Positions 1 to 6,823 of a DNA stretch of 15,526 bases are shown here, piece by piece. Position numbers and translations under genes: made by a program. Below the pieces are notes generated by a model, which worked only from the letters and a program-made list of their open reading frames with translations, did not search any database and had not been told where the DNA came from. The DNA is from Oscillospiraceae bacterium (GTDB lineage Bacteria; Bacillota; Clostridia; Oscillospirales; Ruminococcaceae). The DNA lies in contig JAHZBJ010000037.1 of the NCBI GenBank assembly GCA_019423445.1, positions 1 through 15,526 on the forward strand, written 5' to 3'. Each line of letters begins with the position of its first letter. The stretch's first letter is position 1.

Positions 1-119
1 CACCCACCAAACCGCCTTCTGAATCCCAGGTTAGAAAACAAAGCGCCCTATGAATTTTAAGTGATATGCTCAGGGAGCGGGGCACAAACTGGCGCTTCGC
101 AAAATCTTCTCTCACGGAC
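1..119 (+). repeat. Dispersed repeat, copy A (der leader)
   Basis: Forward copy of a repeat seen at three loci in this window. It carries the 5' part CCTTCTGAATCCCA (15-28), the core CAGGGAGCGGGGCA (71-84) and the end TCTCACGGAC (110-119). Compared with the copy at 10465-10552 it has about 31 extra AT-rich bases (29-59) between CCCA and AGTGATATG. It ends 20 bases before the der start codon, so it forms the proximal leader of that gene. Its 5' end coincides with the window edge, so any inverted partner would lie outside. Confidence 0.85.
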
Positions 120-139
120 ATAAGAAAGGAGGGACACAG

Positions 140-1471
140 ATGTCCTTGCCATTGATCGCGGTGGTGGGCCGCCCCAACGTGGGAAAATCCACCCTGTTCA
201 ACAAGCTTATCGGTCAGCGCCTCTCCATTGTGGAGGACACTCCCGGCGTCACCCGGGACCGGATCTACGCCCAGGGGGAGTGGCTCAATCGTCCCTTTAT
301 GCTGGTGGACACCGGAGGCATCGAGCCTAAGACCGATGACCTGATCCTTTCCAAGATGCGGACCCAGGCCCAAATCGCCATCGATTCCGCCGACGTCATC
401 ATCATGGTCACCGACCTGCGGGGAGGGGTCACCGCCAACGACAGCGAGATCGCTGCCATGCTCCGGAAAAGCGGAAAGCCGGTGGTCCTCTGCGTCAACA
501 AATGCGACCAGCTGGGGGCTCCGCCCCCGGAGCTCTATGAGTTCTACAACCTGGGGCTGGGGGATCCCGTCCCCGTTTCCTCGGTCCACGGCCACGGCAC
601 CGGGGAGCTTTTGGACGCCTGCTTTGACCTCATCGACTGGGAAGCCGTCTCCCACGAGGAGGAAGACGCCATCCGGGTGGCGGTAATCGGCAAGCCCAAT
701 GTAGGCAAGTCCAGCCTGGTAAACTACATGGCCGGGGAGGAACGGGTCATCGTCTCCGGGGTAGCCGGCACCACCCGGGACTCCACCGACACCCGGGTGG
801 AGAACCAGCACGGCCGGTACATCCTTATCGACACCGCCGGCATCCGCCGGAAGGCCCGGGTGGAGGACGCCATTGAGCGGTACAGCGTCCTGCGCTCCTA
901 CATGGCGGTGGACCGCTGCGACGTGGCGGTGATCCTCATTGACGCCACCCGGGGCTTCACCGAGCAGGACAGCAAAATCGCCGGGTACGCCCACGAACAG
1001 GGGAAGGGCTGCATTGTGGCGGTAAATAAGTGGGACGCGGTGGAGGACAAAACCGGCCGCACCATGGACGAGATGCGGCGGAAGCTGGAACAGGATTTCT
1101 CCTTTATGTCCTATGTTCCTTTCCTCTTTATCTCCGCCAAGACGGGGCAACGGGTGGACAAGCTCTACGACCTGATCAACACCGTGGCGGAGAAAAACGC
1201 CATGCGGATCCCCACCGGCCGCCTCAACGACCTTCTCAGCGTGGCCACCGCCCGGGTCCAGCCCCCTTCGGACAAGGGCAAGCGCCTGAAGATCTACTAC
1301 ATGACCCAGGCTTCCACCAAGCCCCCGACGTTTGTCTGCTTCTGCAACCGTGCGGAGCTGTTCCACTTCTCCTACCTGCGGTACCTGGAAAACCAGATCC
1401 GGGAGCAGTTCCAGCTTACCGGCACCCCTGTCCGGATGGTGGTCCGGGAGCGGGGCGGCGGCACCAACTGA
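140..1471 (+). CDS. der: Ribosome biogenesis GTPase Der (EngA)
   Basis: Essential double-GTPase that binds the maturing 50S ribosomal subunit in the cytoplasm. Both G domains are complete. Domain 1 has the P-loop GRPNVGKST (10-18), DTPGVTRD (33-40), DTGG (57-60) and NKCD (120-123). Domain 2 has GKPNVGKS (184-191), GTTRD (210-214), DTAG (231-234), NKWD (296-299) and SAK (332-334). The C-terminal KH-like RNA-binding domain follows from about residue 355 and ends in an R/G-rich tail. The 443-residue length is typical of the family. The ATG is preceded by AGGAGG at good spacing. No convincing promoter is visible between the window start and the gene; the repeat copy A occupies the leader. A strong hairpin terminator follows, so the gene is either monocistronic or the last of an operon entering from the left. 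Confidence 0.97.
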   Translation: MSLPLIAVVGRPNVGKSTLFNKLIGQRLSIVEDTPGVTRDRIYAQGEWLNRPFMLVDTGGIEPKTDDLILSKMRTQAQIAIDSADVIIMVTDLRGGVTANDSEIAAMLRKSGKPVVLCVNKCDQLGAPPPELYEFYNLGLGDPVPVSSVHGHGTGELLDACFDLIDWEAVSHEEEDAIRVAVIGKPNVGKSSLVNYMAGEERVIVSGVAGTTRDSTDTRVENQHGRYILIDTAGIRRKARVEDAIERYSVLRSYMAVDRCDVAVILIDATRGFTEQDSKIAGYAHEQGKGCIVAVNKWDAVEDKTGRTMDEMRRKLEQDFSFMSYVPFLFISAKTGQRVDKLYDLINTVAEKNAMRIPTGRLNDLLSVATARVQPPSDKGKRLKIYYMTQASTKPPTFVCFCNRAELFHFSYLRYLENQIREQFQLTGTPVRMVVRERGGGTN

Positions 1472-1528
1472 ACCGGTTTTCCACCGGGAAAAGTTTTCCC
1501 GGGGAATATTTCCTCCCAGCGAAAAAGC

Positions 1529-1583
1529 AGCGGGTCCCGGAGCCTCCAACGGCTCCGGGACCCGCTTTATCTGCTGTTTTTTT
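1529..1583 (+). terminator. Terminator of der, possibly bidirectional
   Basis: Perfect 16-bp stem (1529-1544 with 1551-1566), 6-base loop, then a T-rich stretch ending in seven Ts (1577-1583). The five As at 1522-1526 just left of the stem would give a U-run on the minus strand, so the same hairpin may also end the convergent malic enzyme transcript. Confidence 0.9.
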
Positions 1584-1589
1584 CAGAGG

Positions 1590-2816
1590 TCACTTTCCGA
1601 TGCGCTCCAGGGTCCCCCGGTAGACCTCCTCCGGGGTGATGTCGGTGCGCTGGGCCACGCCGGTCTCCAGAGCGGCCCTGGCCACATACTCCGCCACCCG
1701 GGCGGCCAGACGGGGATCAAAGGGGGAGGGGATGATATGGTCAGGGGCCAGCTCATCCTCCCCCACCAGGGAGGCGATGGCGTTGGCGGCGGCCACCTTC
1801 ATGGCCTCGTTGACCCGCCGGGCCCGGACGTCCAGGGCGCCCCGGAAGATGCCGGGGAAGGCCAGGACGTTGTTGATCTGGTTGGGGAAATCGCTGCGGC
1901 CAGTGCCCACCACGGCGGCCCCCGCCGCCAGGGCCTCATCGGGCATAATCTCGGGGACAGGGTTTGCCATAGCGAAAATAATGGGGTCGGGAGCCATGGC
2001 CTTCACCAGCTCCCCGGTGAGGACCCCGGGTCCGGAGACCCCGATAAAGACGTGGGCATCTGCCAGGGCGGCGGCCAGGCTCCCCCGGAGCTTCCGGGGG
2101 TTGGTGATCCCGGCCATTTCCTTCTGGGCCGGGTTCATCCACTCCTCCCCAGGGCAGAGGATCCCCTGGCGGTCCACCATCACAAGATCGGTGACCCCGG
2201 CCCCTAAAAGGAGCCTGCCGATGGCGATCCCCGCCGAACCGGCGCCGTTGATCACCACCCGGGTGTCCGAGATCTCCCGTTTCAGCAGCCGCAGGGCGCT
2301 GAGAAGGGCGGCCAGCACCACCACGGCGGTGCCGTGCTGGTCGTCATGGAAAACAGGGATATCCAGAAGCTCCTGGAGCCGGGATTCGATTTCGAAGCAC
2401 CGGGGGGCGGAGATGTCCTCCAGGTTGATGCCCCCCAGCACCGGCGCCAGAAGCTGTATGGTACGCACCAGCTCGTCGGGATCCTTGGTATCCAGGCAGA
2501 GGGGGATGGCGTCCACCCCGGCAAAGGCCTTGAAGAGCAGGGACTTCCCCTCCATCACGGGAATGGCGGCCTTGGGGCCGATGTCCCCCAGCCCCAGCAC
2601 CGCAGTGCCGTCGCTGATAACCCCCACCAGGTTCCCCTTGCAGGTGTACTCATAGACCGCCTGAGGGTCCTCCTTGATCTTGAGGCAGGGAGCGGCCACC
2701 CCCGGGGTATACGCGACGCTGAGATCTTCCATGGTGGCAGCAGGGAGCTTCCCCCGCACCTCCAGCTTTCCATGGTTTTTGCTGTGGAGCTCCAGAGCCT
2801 TCTGGCTGTAATCCAT
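1590..2816 (-). CDS. Malic enzyme, NAD(P)-dependent (short bacterial type)
   Basis: Oxidatively decarboxylates malate to pyruvate and CO2 with reduction of NAD(P). The protein is 408 residues, the usual size of the short bacterial form, without a C-terminal phosphotransacetylase domain. Visible motifs are the catalytic tyrosine in AYTPGVAAP (Y36), the catalytic lysine in EGKSLLFKAF (K91), the metal-site acids in NLEDISAP (E133, D134) and FHDDQHGTA (D158, D159), the Rossmann loop GAGSAG (191-196), then ANPVPE and TGRSDFPNQINN. The ATG has a modest AGAGGG site upstream. The gene is alone, running towards der, with its own sigma-A-type promoter about 125 bp upstream. Cofactor preference, NAD or NADP, cannot be decided from what I see. 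Confidence 0.95.
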   Translation of the reverse strand: MDYSQKALELHSKNHGKLEVRGKLPAATMEDLSVAYTPGVAAPCLKIKEDPQAVYEYTCKGNLVGVISDGTAVLGLGDIGPKAAIPVMEGKSLLFKAFAGVDAIPLCLDTKDPDELVRTIQLLAPVLGGINLEDISAPRCFEIESRLQELLDIPVFHDDQHGTAVVVLAALLSALRLLKREISDTRVVINGAGSAGIAIGRLLLGAGVTDLVMVDRQGILCPGEEWMNPAQKEMAGITNPRKLRGSLAAALADAHVFIGVSGPGVLTGELVKAMAPDPIIFAMANPVPEIMPDEALAAGAAVVGTGRSDFPNQINNVLAFPGIFRGALDVRARRVNEAMKVAAANAIASLVGEDELAPDHIIPSPFDPRLAARVAEYVARAALETGVAQRTDITPEEVYRGTLERIGK

Positions 2817-2940
2817 ACTTGTTCCCTCTTTCTTCTGTCATATCCCCTGCTTTGGCGGCGTTGGAAGGAGGCCCGTCCAAAGGGATTCCCTCCTGGGGCG
2901 GTCTGTAAGACGGCTGCCGGTTCCGCCCCAATTATCTTTT

Positions 2941-2969
2941 ATTATAGCATTCCCTGCCGCCCTTGGCAA
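2941..2969 (-). promoter_or_regulatory. Sigma-A promoter of the malic enzyme gene
   Basis: On the minus strand, -35 TTGCCA (2969-2964), a 17-bp spacer and a perfect -10 TATAAT (2946-2941). This predicts a leader of about 115 bases. Just inside the leader a 7-bp inverted repeat GGGGCGG/CCGCCCC (2923-2929 with 2895-2901) could form a hairpin. Confidence 0.8.
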
Positions 2970-3012
2970 AAATTGTTTTGCCTTTTCCCCTTGGAGGCGA
3001 AGTCCCCAGAGC

Positions 3013-3047
3013 AAAAACGGCCCCGGCGCCAGGCGCCGGGGCCGTTT
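3013..3047 (-). terminator. Terminator of the M50-scpAB-ytfIJ operon
   Basis: GC-rich perfect inverted repeat (3015-3030 with 3032-3047) 18 bases past the ytfJ stop on the minus strand. It is followed on that strand by a U-run from AAAAA at 3013-3017. Confidence 0.88.
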
Positions 3048-3064
3048 CATTTTCTCCTGGTTCC

Positions 3065-3493
3065 TCACTGTCCCTGGACGGGGGTTTCCTCCTGAGAAAC
3101 GGAGGGGCCCTCCTGGGCGGGTTCTTTCTTCCCCATGCCGCTTACCAGGCCGCTCACCTTGTCGATGACGTCCGGCACCATTCCCACCACCCGGTCGGCG
3201 GTGTTCTGGTAGGCCTGGACCTGGAGGACCTTGACGCTGCCGTTCTGGATTACCAGAAAGGCGATGGGGGTGATGGAGACCCCGCCTCCGGCGCCGCCGC
3301 CAAACAGTTCCTTCTGGGTGGCGGGGAGATCGCTGCCGCCGCTGGCGTAACCGAAGGTCACCTTGGAAACCGGCAGGATGGTGGTCCCGTCGGGGGTGGT
3401 GATGGCCTTGCCGATCACCGCGTTGGAATCGATAAGAGCCTGAAGGTTCTTCATGGAGCTGTCAGTCAGCTCGCTGATGGGTTTGGTCGCCAT
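3065..3493 (-). CDS. ytfJ: Sporulation protein YtfJ (GerW family)
   Basis: A 142-residue protein of the YtfJ/GerW family, known in Bacillus as a spore-associated protein needed for normal germination. The recognisable features are a short N-terminal helix, the core TTILPVSKVTFGYASGG (about 37-53), the Gly-rich segment FGGGAGGGVSITPIAF (about 64-79) and a following stretch predicted as beta strands. The C-terminal tail is rich in Glu, Pro and Gln and looks disordered. No signal peptide is visible. It starts 3 bases after the stop of the DUF2953 gene, so its AAGGCGGTG ribosome site lies in the end of that gene and translation is probably coupled. The pairing matches the ytfI-ytfJ pair of Bacillus subtilis. 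It is the last gene of its operon. Confidence 0.93.
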   Translation of the reverse strand: MATKPISELTDSSMKNLQALIDSNAVIGKAITTPDGTTILPVSKVTFGYASGGSDLPATQKELFGGGAGGGVSITPIAFLVIQNGSVKVLQVQAYQNTADRVVGMVPDVIDKVSGLVSGMGKKEPAQEGPSVSQEETPVQGQ

Positions 3494-3496
3494 AAA

Positions 3497-4180
3497 TTAC
3501 ACCGCCTTTGTTGGATTGGTTTGCTTCTTCTGAGATGTCCCGGGCTTCCTCCCGCCTTTGGGAGGCGGGGAGCCCTGCCGCTGGGCCAGGAGGGTGCCTC
3601 CGGCCCGCCACAGAAACAGGATCCCGCCGGCCAGCAGGGAGGAGGGCCGCACCCGGAGGGCCGCCTCCACATCCGCCGCGTCCTGGCCGGAGATGTAGTC
3701 GGGGAGGACGTTGAAGACGAACTCCCGGACCCGGATCAGCCCCCGGAGCCCCGCCTGGAGGCTGTATCCCAGGGCGTAGGCCCTGCCGCAGGCGATCCCC
3801 ACATCCGCCGCCTCCTCCCCGGAGAGGACCAGGGCGATGCGGCAGCGGGAAAGGGTGATCCGCTTCATCAAGTACCCGGCGCTCTCCGCCAGGTGAGGCA
3901 GCAGGTCGTTCACCAGCTGCAGGGTATCCAAAGGGGTCCTGGGGGGCCCCTTCTTTTCCTTTTGGGCGGGGGGTGCCGCCTTTTTCTTTCTTCGCTTCCC
4001 AGCTGGGCGGGAGGGCTTGTCCTCCTTGGCCTTCCGGGGCAGGATGGGAATGCAAAAAATCCCCAGCAGCCGGACACGGACCCCAAGGACCTGACGGCGC
4101 CAGACCGCCTCCACCTCCACCGGGGCAAACAGCAGGACCAGCAGCAGCCCAAGGAGCCCCAGCGCCACATATCTGCCCAA
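3497..4180 (-). CDS. DUF2953 membrane-anchored protein (YtfI-like)
   Basis: 227 residues with one N-terminal membrane segment (about 5-20), a very basic Lys/Arg/Pro-rich linker (about 48-82), a middle region with the family-like signature ITLSRCRIALVLSGEEAADVGIACGRAYAL (about 108-137, written here as two overlapping halves in meaning only), and a second hydrophobic stretch around 182-192. I place it in DUF2953 from the hydrophobic start, the A/G-rich middle and the position directly before ytfJ. The molecular role is unknown; in spore formers the pair is linked to sporulation. The start is TTG at 4180, chosen because GGAGGTGA lies 6 bases upstream. The apparent ATG ten bases further in is out of frame. 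The tail is rich in Lys, Gly and Pro. Confidence 0.8.
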   Translation of the reverse strand: MGRYVALGLLGLLLVLLFAPVEVEAVWRRQVLGVRVRLLGIFCIPILPRKAKEDKPSRPAGKRRKKKAAPPAQKEKKGPPRTPLDTLQLVNDLLPHLAESAGYLMKRITLSRCRIALVLSGEEAADVGIACGRAYALGYSLQAGLRGLIRVREFVFNVLPDYISGQDAADVEAALRVRPSSLLAGGILFLWRAGGTLLAQRQGSPPPKGGRKPGTSQKKQTNPTKAV

Positions 4181-4224
4181 CCGGCCTCACCTCCCCCAGG
4201 AATCCCGGGCTGCCGCCCGGAGCA

Positions 4225-4812
4225 TCAGGATTTTTCCGAAGCCTGCTCCGCCAGCTCCCCGAAGGAAAGCTGATCATCCTCCTCCTGAGGGGGAGCTTCC
4301 TCCTCCCCGTTGACGTCGGGGAGGCCGTCCAGGCTCTCCAGGCCGAAGCACCGAAGGAACGCCGGAGTCGTACGGTAAGAAATGGGACGTCCCGGCAGCT
4401 CCAGCCGCCCGGCTTCCTCCACCAGGCCCTTTTCCACCAGGGAGGTCACCACCGAGGAGCTGTCCACCCCCCGGACCTGTTCCACAAACCCCCTGGTCAC
4501 CGGCTGGTTGTAGGCGATAATGGCCAGCACCTCCAGGGCGGCGGCGGAAAGGGGGGTGTTCCGGCGCAGCTCCAGGGCCCGCCGGATCTCCCCGGCGTAA
4601 ACCGGCCGGGTGCAGAGCTGGTAGGCCCCCTCCAGGCGCCGGAGCTCCAAGGGGAACTCCGCCTCCTCCAGCCACGCGGAGATGCCGGCGGCGTAGGTGT
4701 GGACCTCCCCCTCGGTGAGTTCCAGGGCTTCGGCGGCCCGGGAAGCTTCCAGGGGTTCCCCGGCGGCAAAGAATATGGCAAACAATTTGTTTTGGGTCTC
4801 ACTCAGCTGCAC
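4225..4812 (-). CDS. scpB: Segregation and condensation protein ScpB
   Basis: Kleisin-interacting subunit of the SMC-ScpA-ScpB condensin that organises and segregates the chromosome. The 195-residue protein has two winged-helix regions (about 1-80 and 85-160). Its hallmark segment is LSAAALEVLAIIAYNQPVTR (about 88-107), followed by EQVRGVDSSSVV and the RPISYRTTPAFLRCFGL stretch. A Glu-rich tail ends it. The start is GTG at 4812, with AAGGAAG 8 bases upstream. The start overlaps the end of scpA by 14 bp, which is typical of translational coupling for subunits made in a fixed ratio. Confidence 0.95.
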   Translation of the reverse strand: MQLSETQNKLFAIFFAAGEPLEASRAAEALELTEGEVHTYAAGISAWLEEAEFPLELRRLEGAYQLCTRPVYAGEIRRALELRRNTPLSAAALEVLAIIAYNQPVTRGFVEQVRGVDSSSVVTSLVEKGLVEEAGRLELPGRPISYRTTPAFLRCFGLESLDGLPDVNGEEEAPPQEEDDQLSFGELAEQASEKS

Positions 4813-5572
4813 TGCTGCGACTTCCTTTCTTTTCCTTTCCCTCCCGGCCCAGGAAGAGGATGGTGCTGTCGTCCTGGGTCAGGCGGATCCGCCCGGCTTT
4901 CATCAGCTCCAGCACCGCCATAAAGGTGGCCACCGCCTCGCTCCGGGAGCGGGACTGGAGAAACAGCCCGGAAAAACTCATGGTGGCCTTTTTGTAGAGC
5001 CGGCGAAGGATGTAGAGGATCCGGGAGGAAACGCTCACCACCGGAGCCGCCACCAGAGGGGTAAACACCTGGGGCTGGGGGGGGAGCCTGCGGCGGCCCC
5101 TTCCCATGGCCTCCCGATAGCTCCTGGCCAGGAGAGAGGGGGAATGGTGCAGGGCGTAGGTATGGTCCATGGGGATATCCTCCGGGGGATGTACAAAGGC
5201 AGAGAAACCCTCTCCCCGGTCCCCCAGAAGGGCGGCGGCAGCCTTGCAGGCCTGGTATTCCAGCAGCTGGCCCACCAGTTCCGCCTTGGCCTTTTCCTCC
5301 TCCTCCTGGTACTTGGGCAGGAGGCTCACCGTCTTGATGTAAACCAGCCGGGAGGCCATCTCCAGAAATTCGCTGGCCACCTCCAGGTTCCGCTCCTGGC
5401 GGCTGCGGATATAGGCCATATACTGCTCCAGCAGGCTGGAGATCTCGATGTCCCAAATATTCAGCTGGTGTTTTGCAATGAGGGCCAGGATCAGATCCAG
5501 GGGCCCCTCGTATTCGTCCCCCACCCGGAAGGACAGCTTCTTCTCCTCCGTCTGGAGCACCTCCCTTGTCAT
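4799..5572 (-). CDS. scpA: Segregation and condensation protein ScpA
   Basis: Kleisin subunit of the bacterial SMC complex. The N-terminal signature YEGPLDLILALI (about 21-32) and the helix LNIWDIEISSLLEQYMAYI match ScpA, as does EFLEMASRLVYIKTVSLLP. The C-terminal winged-helix part (about 185-245) includes VATFMAVLELMKAGRI, followed by a basic tail. I use ATG at 5572; GTG at 5575 is the alternative, directly preceded by an in-frame stop. Neither has a good ribosome site: the perfect-looking GGGAGGTG lies just inside the reading frame, at codons 3-6. A GC-rich palindrome (5582-5596) sits just upstream of the start. Coupling to the upstream protease gene, 37 bases away, may help initiation. 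The downstream end overlaps scpB. Confidence 0.94.
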   Translation of the reverse strand: MTREVLQTEEKKLSFRVGDEYEGPLDLILALIAKHQLNIWDIEISSLLEQYMAYIRSRQERNLEVASEFLEMASRLVYIKTVSLLPKYQEEEEKAKAELVGQLLEYQACKAAAALLGDRGEGFSAFVHPPEDIPMDHTYALHHSPSLLARSYREAMGRGRRRLPPQPQVFTPLVAAPVVSVSSRILYILRRLYKKATMSFSGLFLQSRSRSEAVATFMAVLELMKAGRIRLTQDDSTILFLGREGKEKKGSRSSAAE

Positions 5573-5609
5573 CACTCACCGGCCCCGGTCCGGGGCTTGT
5601 CCCGGCTCC

Positions 5610-6230
5610 TCAGCCCAAAAAGCTGGTGAGCAGGTCCAAAAACCGGAGGATGGCCCCGGAGGCCGCCCCCAGAGGAAAACTCAGAATCCCGGTGAAAAGG
5701 GCGATCATCAGCACCCCCATAATCACCCGCTCATACCGCATCAGGCCGTAGTAGGCCCGGTAGGGCAGCAGGGCGGTGAGAAGGCGGGAGCCGTCCAGCG
5801 GCGGGATTGGGATGAGGTTAAACACCGCCAGATAGACTGTATTCTCGATGATGACGTAGAACAGGAAAACAGCCGCGGCGGGAAGCCAGGGGGCGGAGAT
5901 CTTAAAGATCACCATCACCACCAGCGCCAAAAGGATATTGGCCACCGGGCCGGCCAGGGCGGTAAGGGCCATCCCCCACTTGGGGTTTTTGAAGTTCCGG
6001 GTATCCACCGGCACCGGTTTCGCCCAGCCCAGCCCGGTGAGGAGCAGCAGAAGGGAACCCACCGGGTCCAGGTGAGCCAGGGGGTTCAGGGTGTTGCGGC
6101 CCAGGTCCTGGGCGGTGTGGTCCCCCAGGCGGGCGGCCACAAAGCCGTGGGCACATTCGTGGATGGGGATCACCGCCACCAGGATAATGGCCCGGACCAG
6201 CACCTCCAGGACATACGTGTTGTTGAACAA
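5610..6230 (-). CDS. M50-family (site-2 type) intramembrane metalloprotease
   Basis: 206-residue multi-spanning membrane protein. It has the zinc-binding HECAH motif (24-28) in the first hydrophobic segment, a second hydrophobic region with TALAGPVANI (about 90-99), and the third-ligand motif N-x6-PPLDG (N138, D146, G147). These are the three hallmarks of site-2 protease-like enzymes in the compact YwhC-type group, which lack a PDZ domain. The substrate is unknown. The start is TTG at 6230, supported by GAAGGAG 8 bases upstream. It is the first gene of the operon with scpAB, the DUF2953 gene and ytfJ, a gene order I recall as common in Clostridia. Confidence 0.9.
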   Translation of the reverse strand: MFNNTYVLEVLVRAIILVAVIPIHECAHGFVAARLGDHTAQDLGRNTLNPLAHLDPVGSLLLLLTGLGWAKPVPVDTRNFKNPKWGMALTALAGPVANILLALVVMVIFKISAPWLPAAAVFLFYVIIENTVYLAVFNLIPIPPLDGSRLLTALLPYRAYYGLMRYERVIMGVLMIALFTGILSFPLGAASGAILRFLDLLTSFLG

Positions 6231-6293
6231 GGCAAAAACTCCTTCAGGGGCACAGCGCCCCAGATTACTCTGATTTTAAGAAAACTACTCTTT

Positions 6294-6322
6294 ATTATAG
6301 TGGCGGCAGGGGCAAAATACAA
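6294..6322 (-). promoter_or_regulatory. Promoter of the M50-scpAB-ytfIJ operon
   Basis: On the minus strand a perfect -10 TATAAT (6299-6294) sits 17 bp from a weak -35 TTGTAT (6322-6317). The predicted start is about 60 bases before the TTG start of the protease gene. Confidence 0.65.
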
Positions 6323-6394
6323 GGGGAAACCCGCTGCCCCGGGGGAACAAAGCATAAAATATTGCTTTCCGGCAAAAGTATTTTCAAAAAGCTC

Positions 6395-6423
6395 TTGCTT
6401 TTCCCCAAAAGATTTGCTAGAAT
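6395..6423 (+). promoter_or_regulatory. Promoter of rpmB
   Basis: -35 TTGCTT (6395-6400), 17-bp spacer, -10 TAGAAT (6418-6423). The predicted leader is about 55 bases and holds a small hairpin GACCG/CGGTC (about 6454-6466) before the AAGGAGGTG ribosome site. Confidence 0.75.
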
Positions 6424-6484
6424 ACTACTGTTACTTTACCGGCTGGCTTCAAGACCGGCGCGGTCCAAAAGGAGGTGCAGACAC

Positions 6485-6673
6485 ATGGCAAAATGCGACA
6501 TCTGCGGAAAAGGCGTGACTTTCGGTATCAAGGTTTCCCATTCCCACAGAAGATCCAATCGGACTTGGAAGCCCAACGTAAGGCGTGTCAAGGCAATTGT
6601 TGACGGTTCTCCTCGCCACATCTACGCCTGCACCCGCTGCTTGCGTTCTGGCAAGGTCCAGCGCGCCCTGTGA
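6485..6673 (+). CDS. rpmB: 50S ribosomal protein L28
   Basis: 62-residue large-subunit ribosomal protein of the short Gram-positive form. It begins MAKCDICGKG and has two CxxC pairs (C4/C7 and C49/C52), the zinc-binding version of L28. The basic middle HSHRRSNRTWKPNVRRV is typical. ATG at 6485 is chosen because AAGGAGGTG lies 7 bases upstream and the protein then begins at the family start; the longer open frame that begins at 6362 covers the promoter. It is monocistronic, with its own promoter and terminator, and divergent from the condensin operon. Confidence 0.97.
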   Translation: MAKCDICGKGVTFGIKVSHSHRRSNRTWKPNVRRVKAIVDGSPRHIYACTRCLRSGKVQRAL

Positions 6674-6690
6674 TCTTAAAAAAGATCCCT

Positions 6691-6723
6691 AAGCACCCCT
6701 GTCTATGGACCGGGGTGCTTTTT
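6691..6723 (+). terminator. Terminator of rpmB
   Basis: 9-bp stem AAGCACCCC/GGGGTGCTT (6691-6699 with 6712-6720) and a run of five Ts (6719-6723), 17 bases after the stop codon. Confidence 0.88.
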
Positions 6724-6769
6724 CATTGCTTCCGGGCGGGATGCCACTGGGAGGCGTCCCCTTTTGGGC

Positions 6770-6804
6770 AAAAAAATCCCCCGCCCGGAAACCAGGCGGG
6801 GGAT
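6770..6804 (-). terminator. Terminator of the alcohol dehydrogenase gene
   Basis: 10-bp stem ATCCCCCGCC/GGCGGGGGAT (6776-6785 with 6795-6804). Seven As at 6770-6776 form the U-run on the minus strand. It lies 20 bases past the dehydrogenase stop. Confidence 0.9.
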
Positions 6805-6823
6805 AAAGGAAAAGCAGGAACGC

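Noticed and set aside
2963..4273. 436-codon open frame on the plus strand opposite ytfJ and the DUF2953 gene
   Set aside because: It has no ribosome site and low-complexity Gly/Pro/Gln content; it mirrors the GC-rich coding strand of the real operon.
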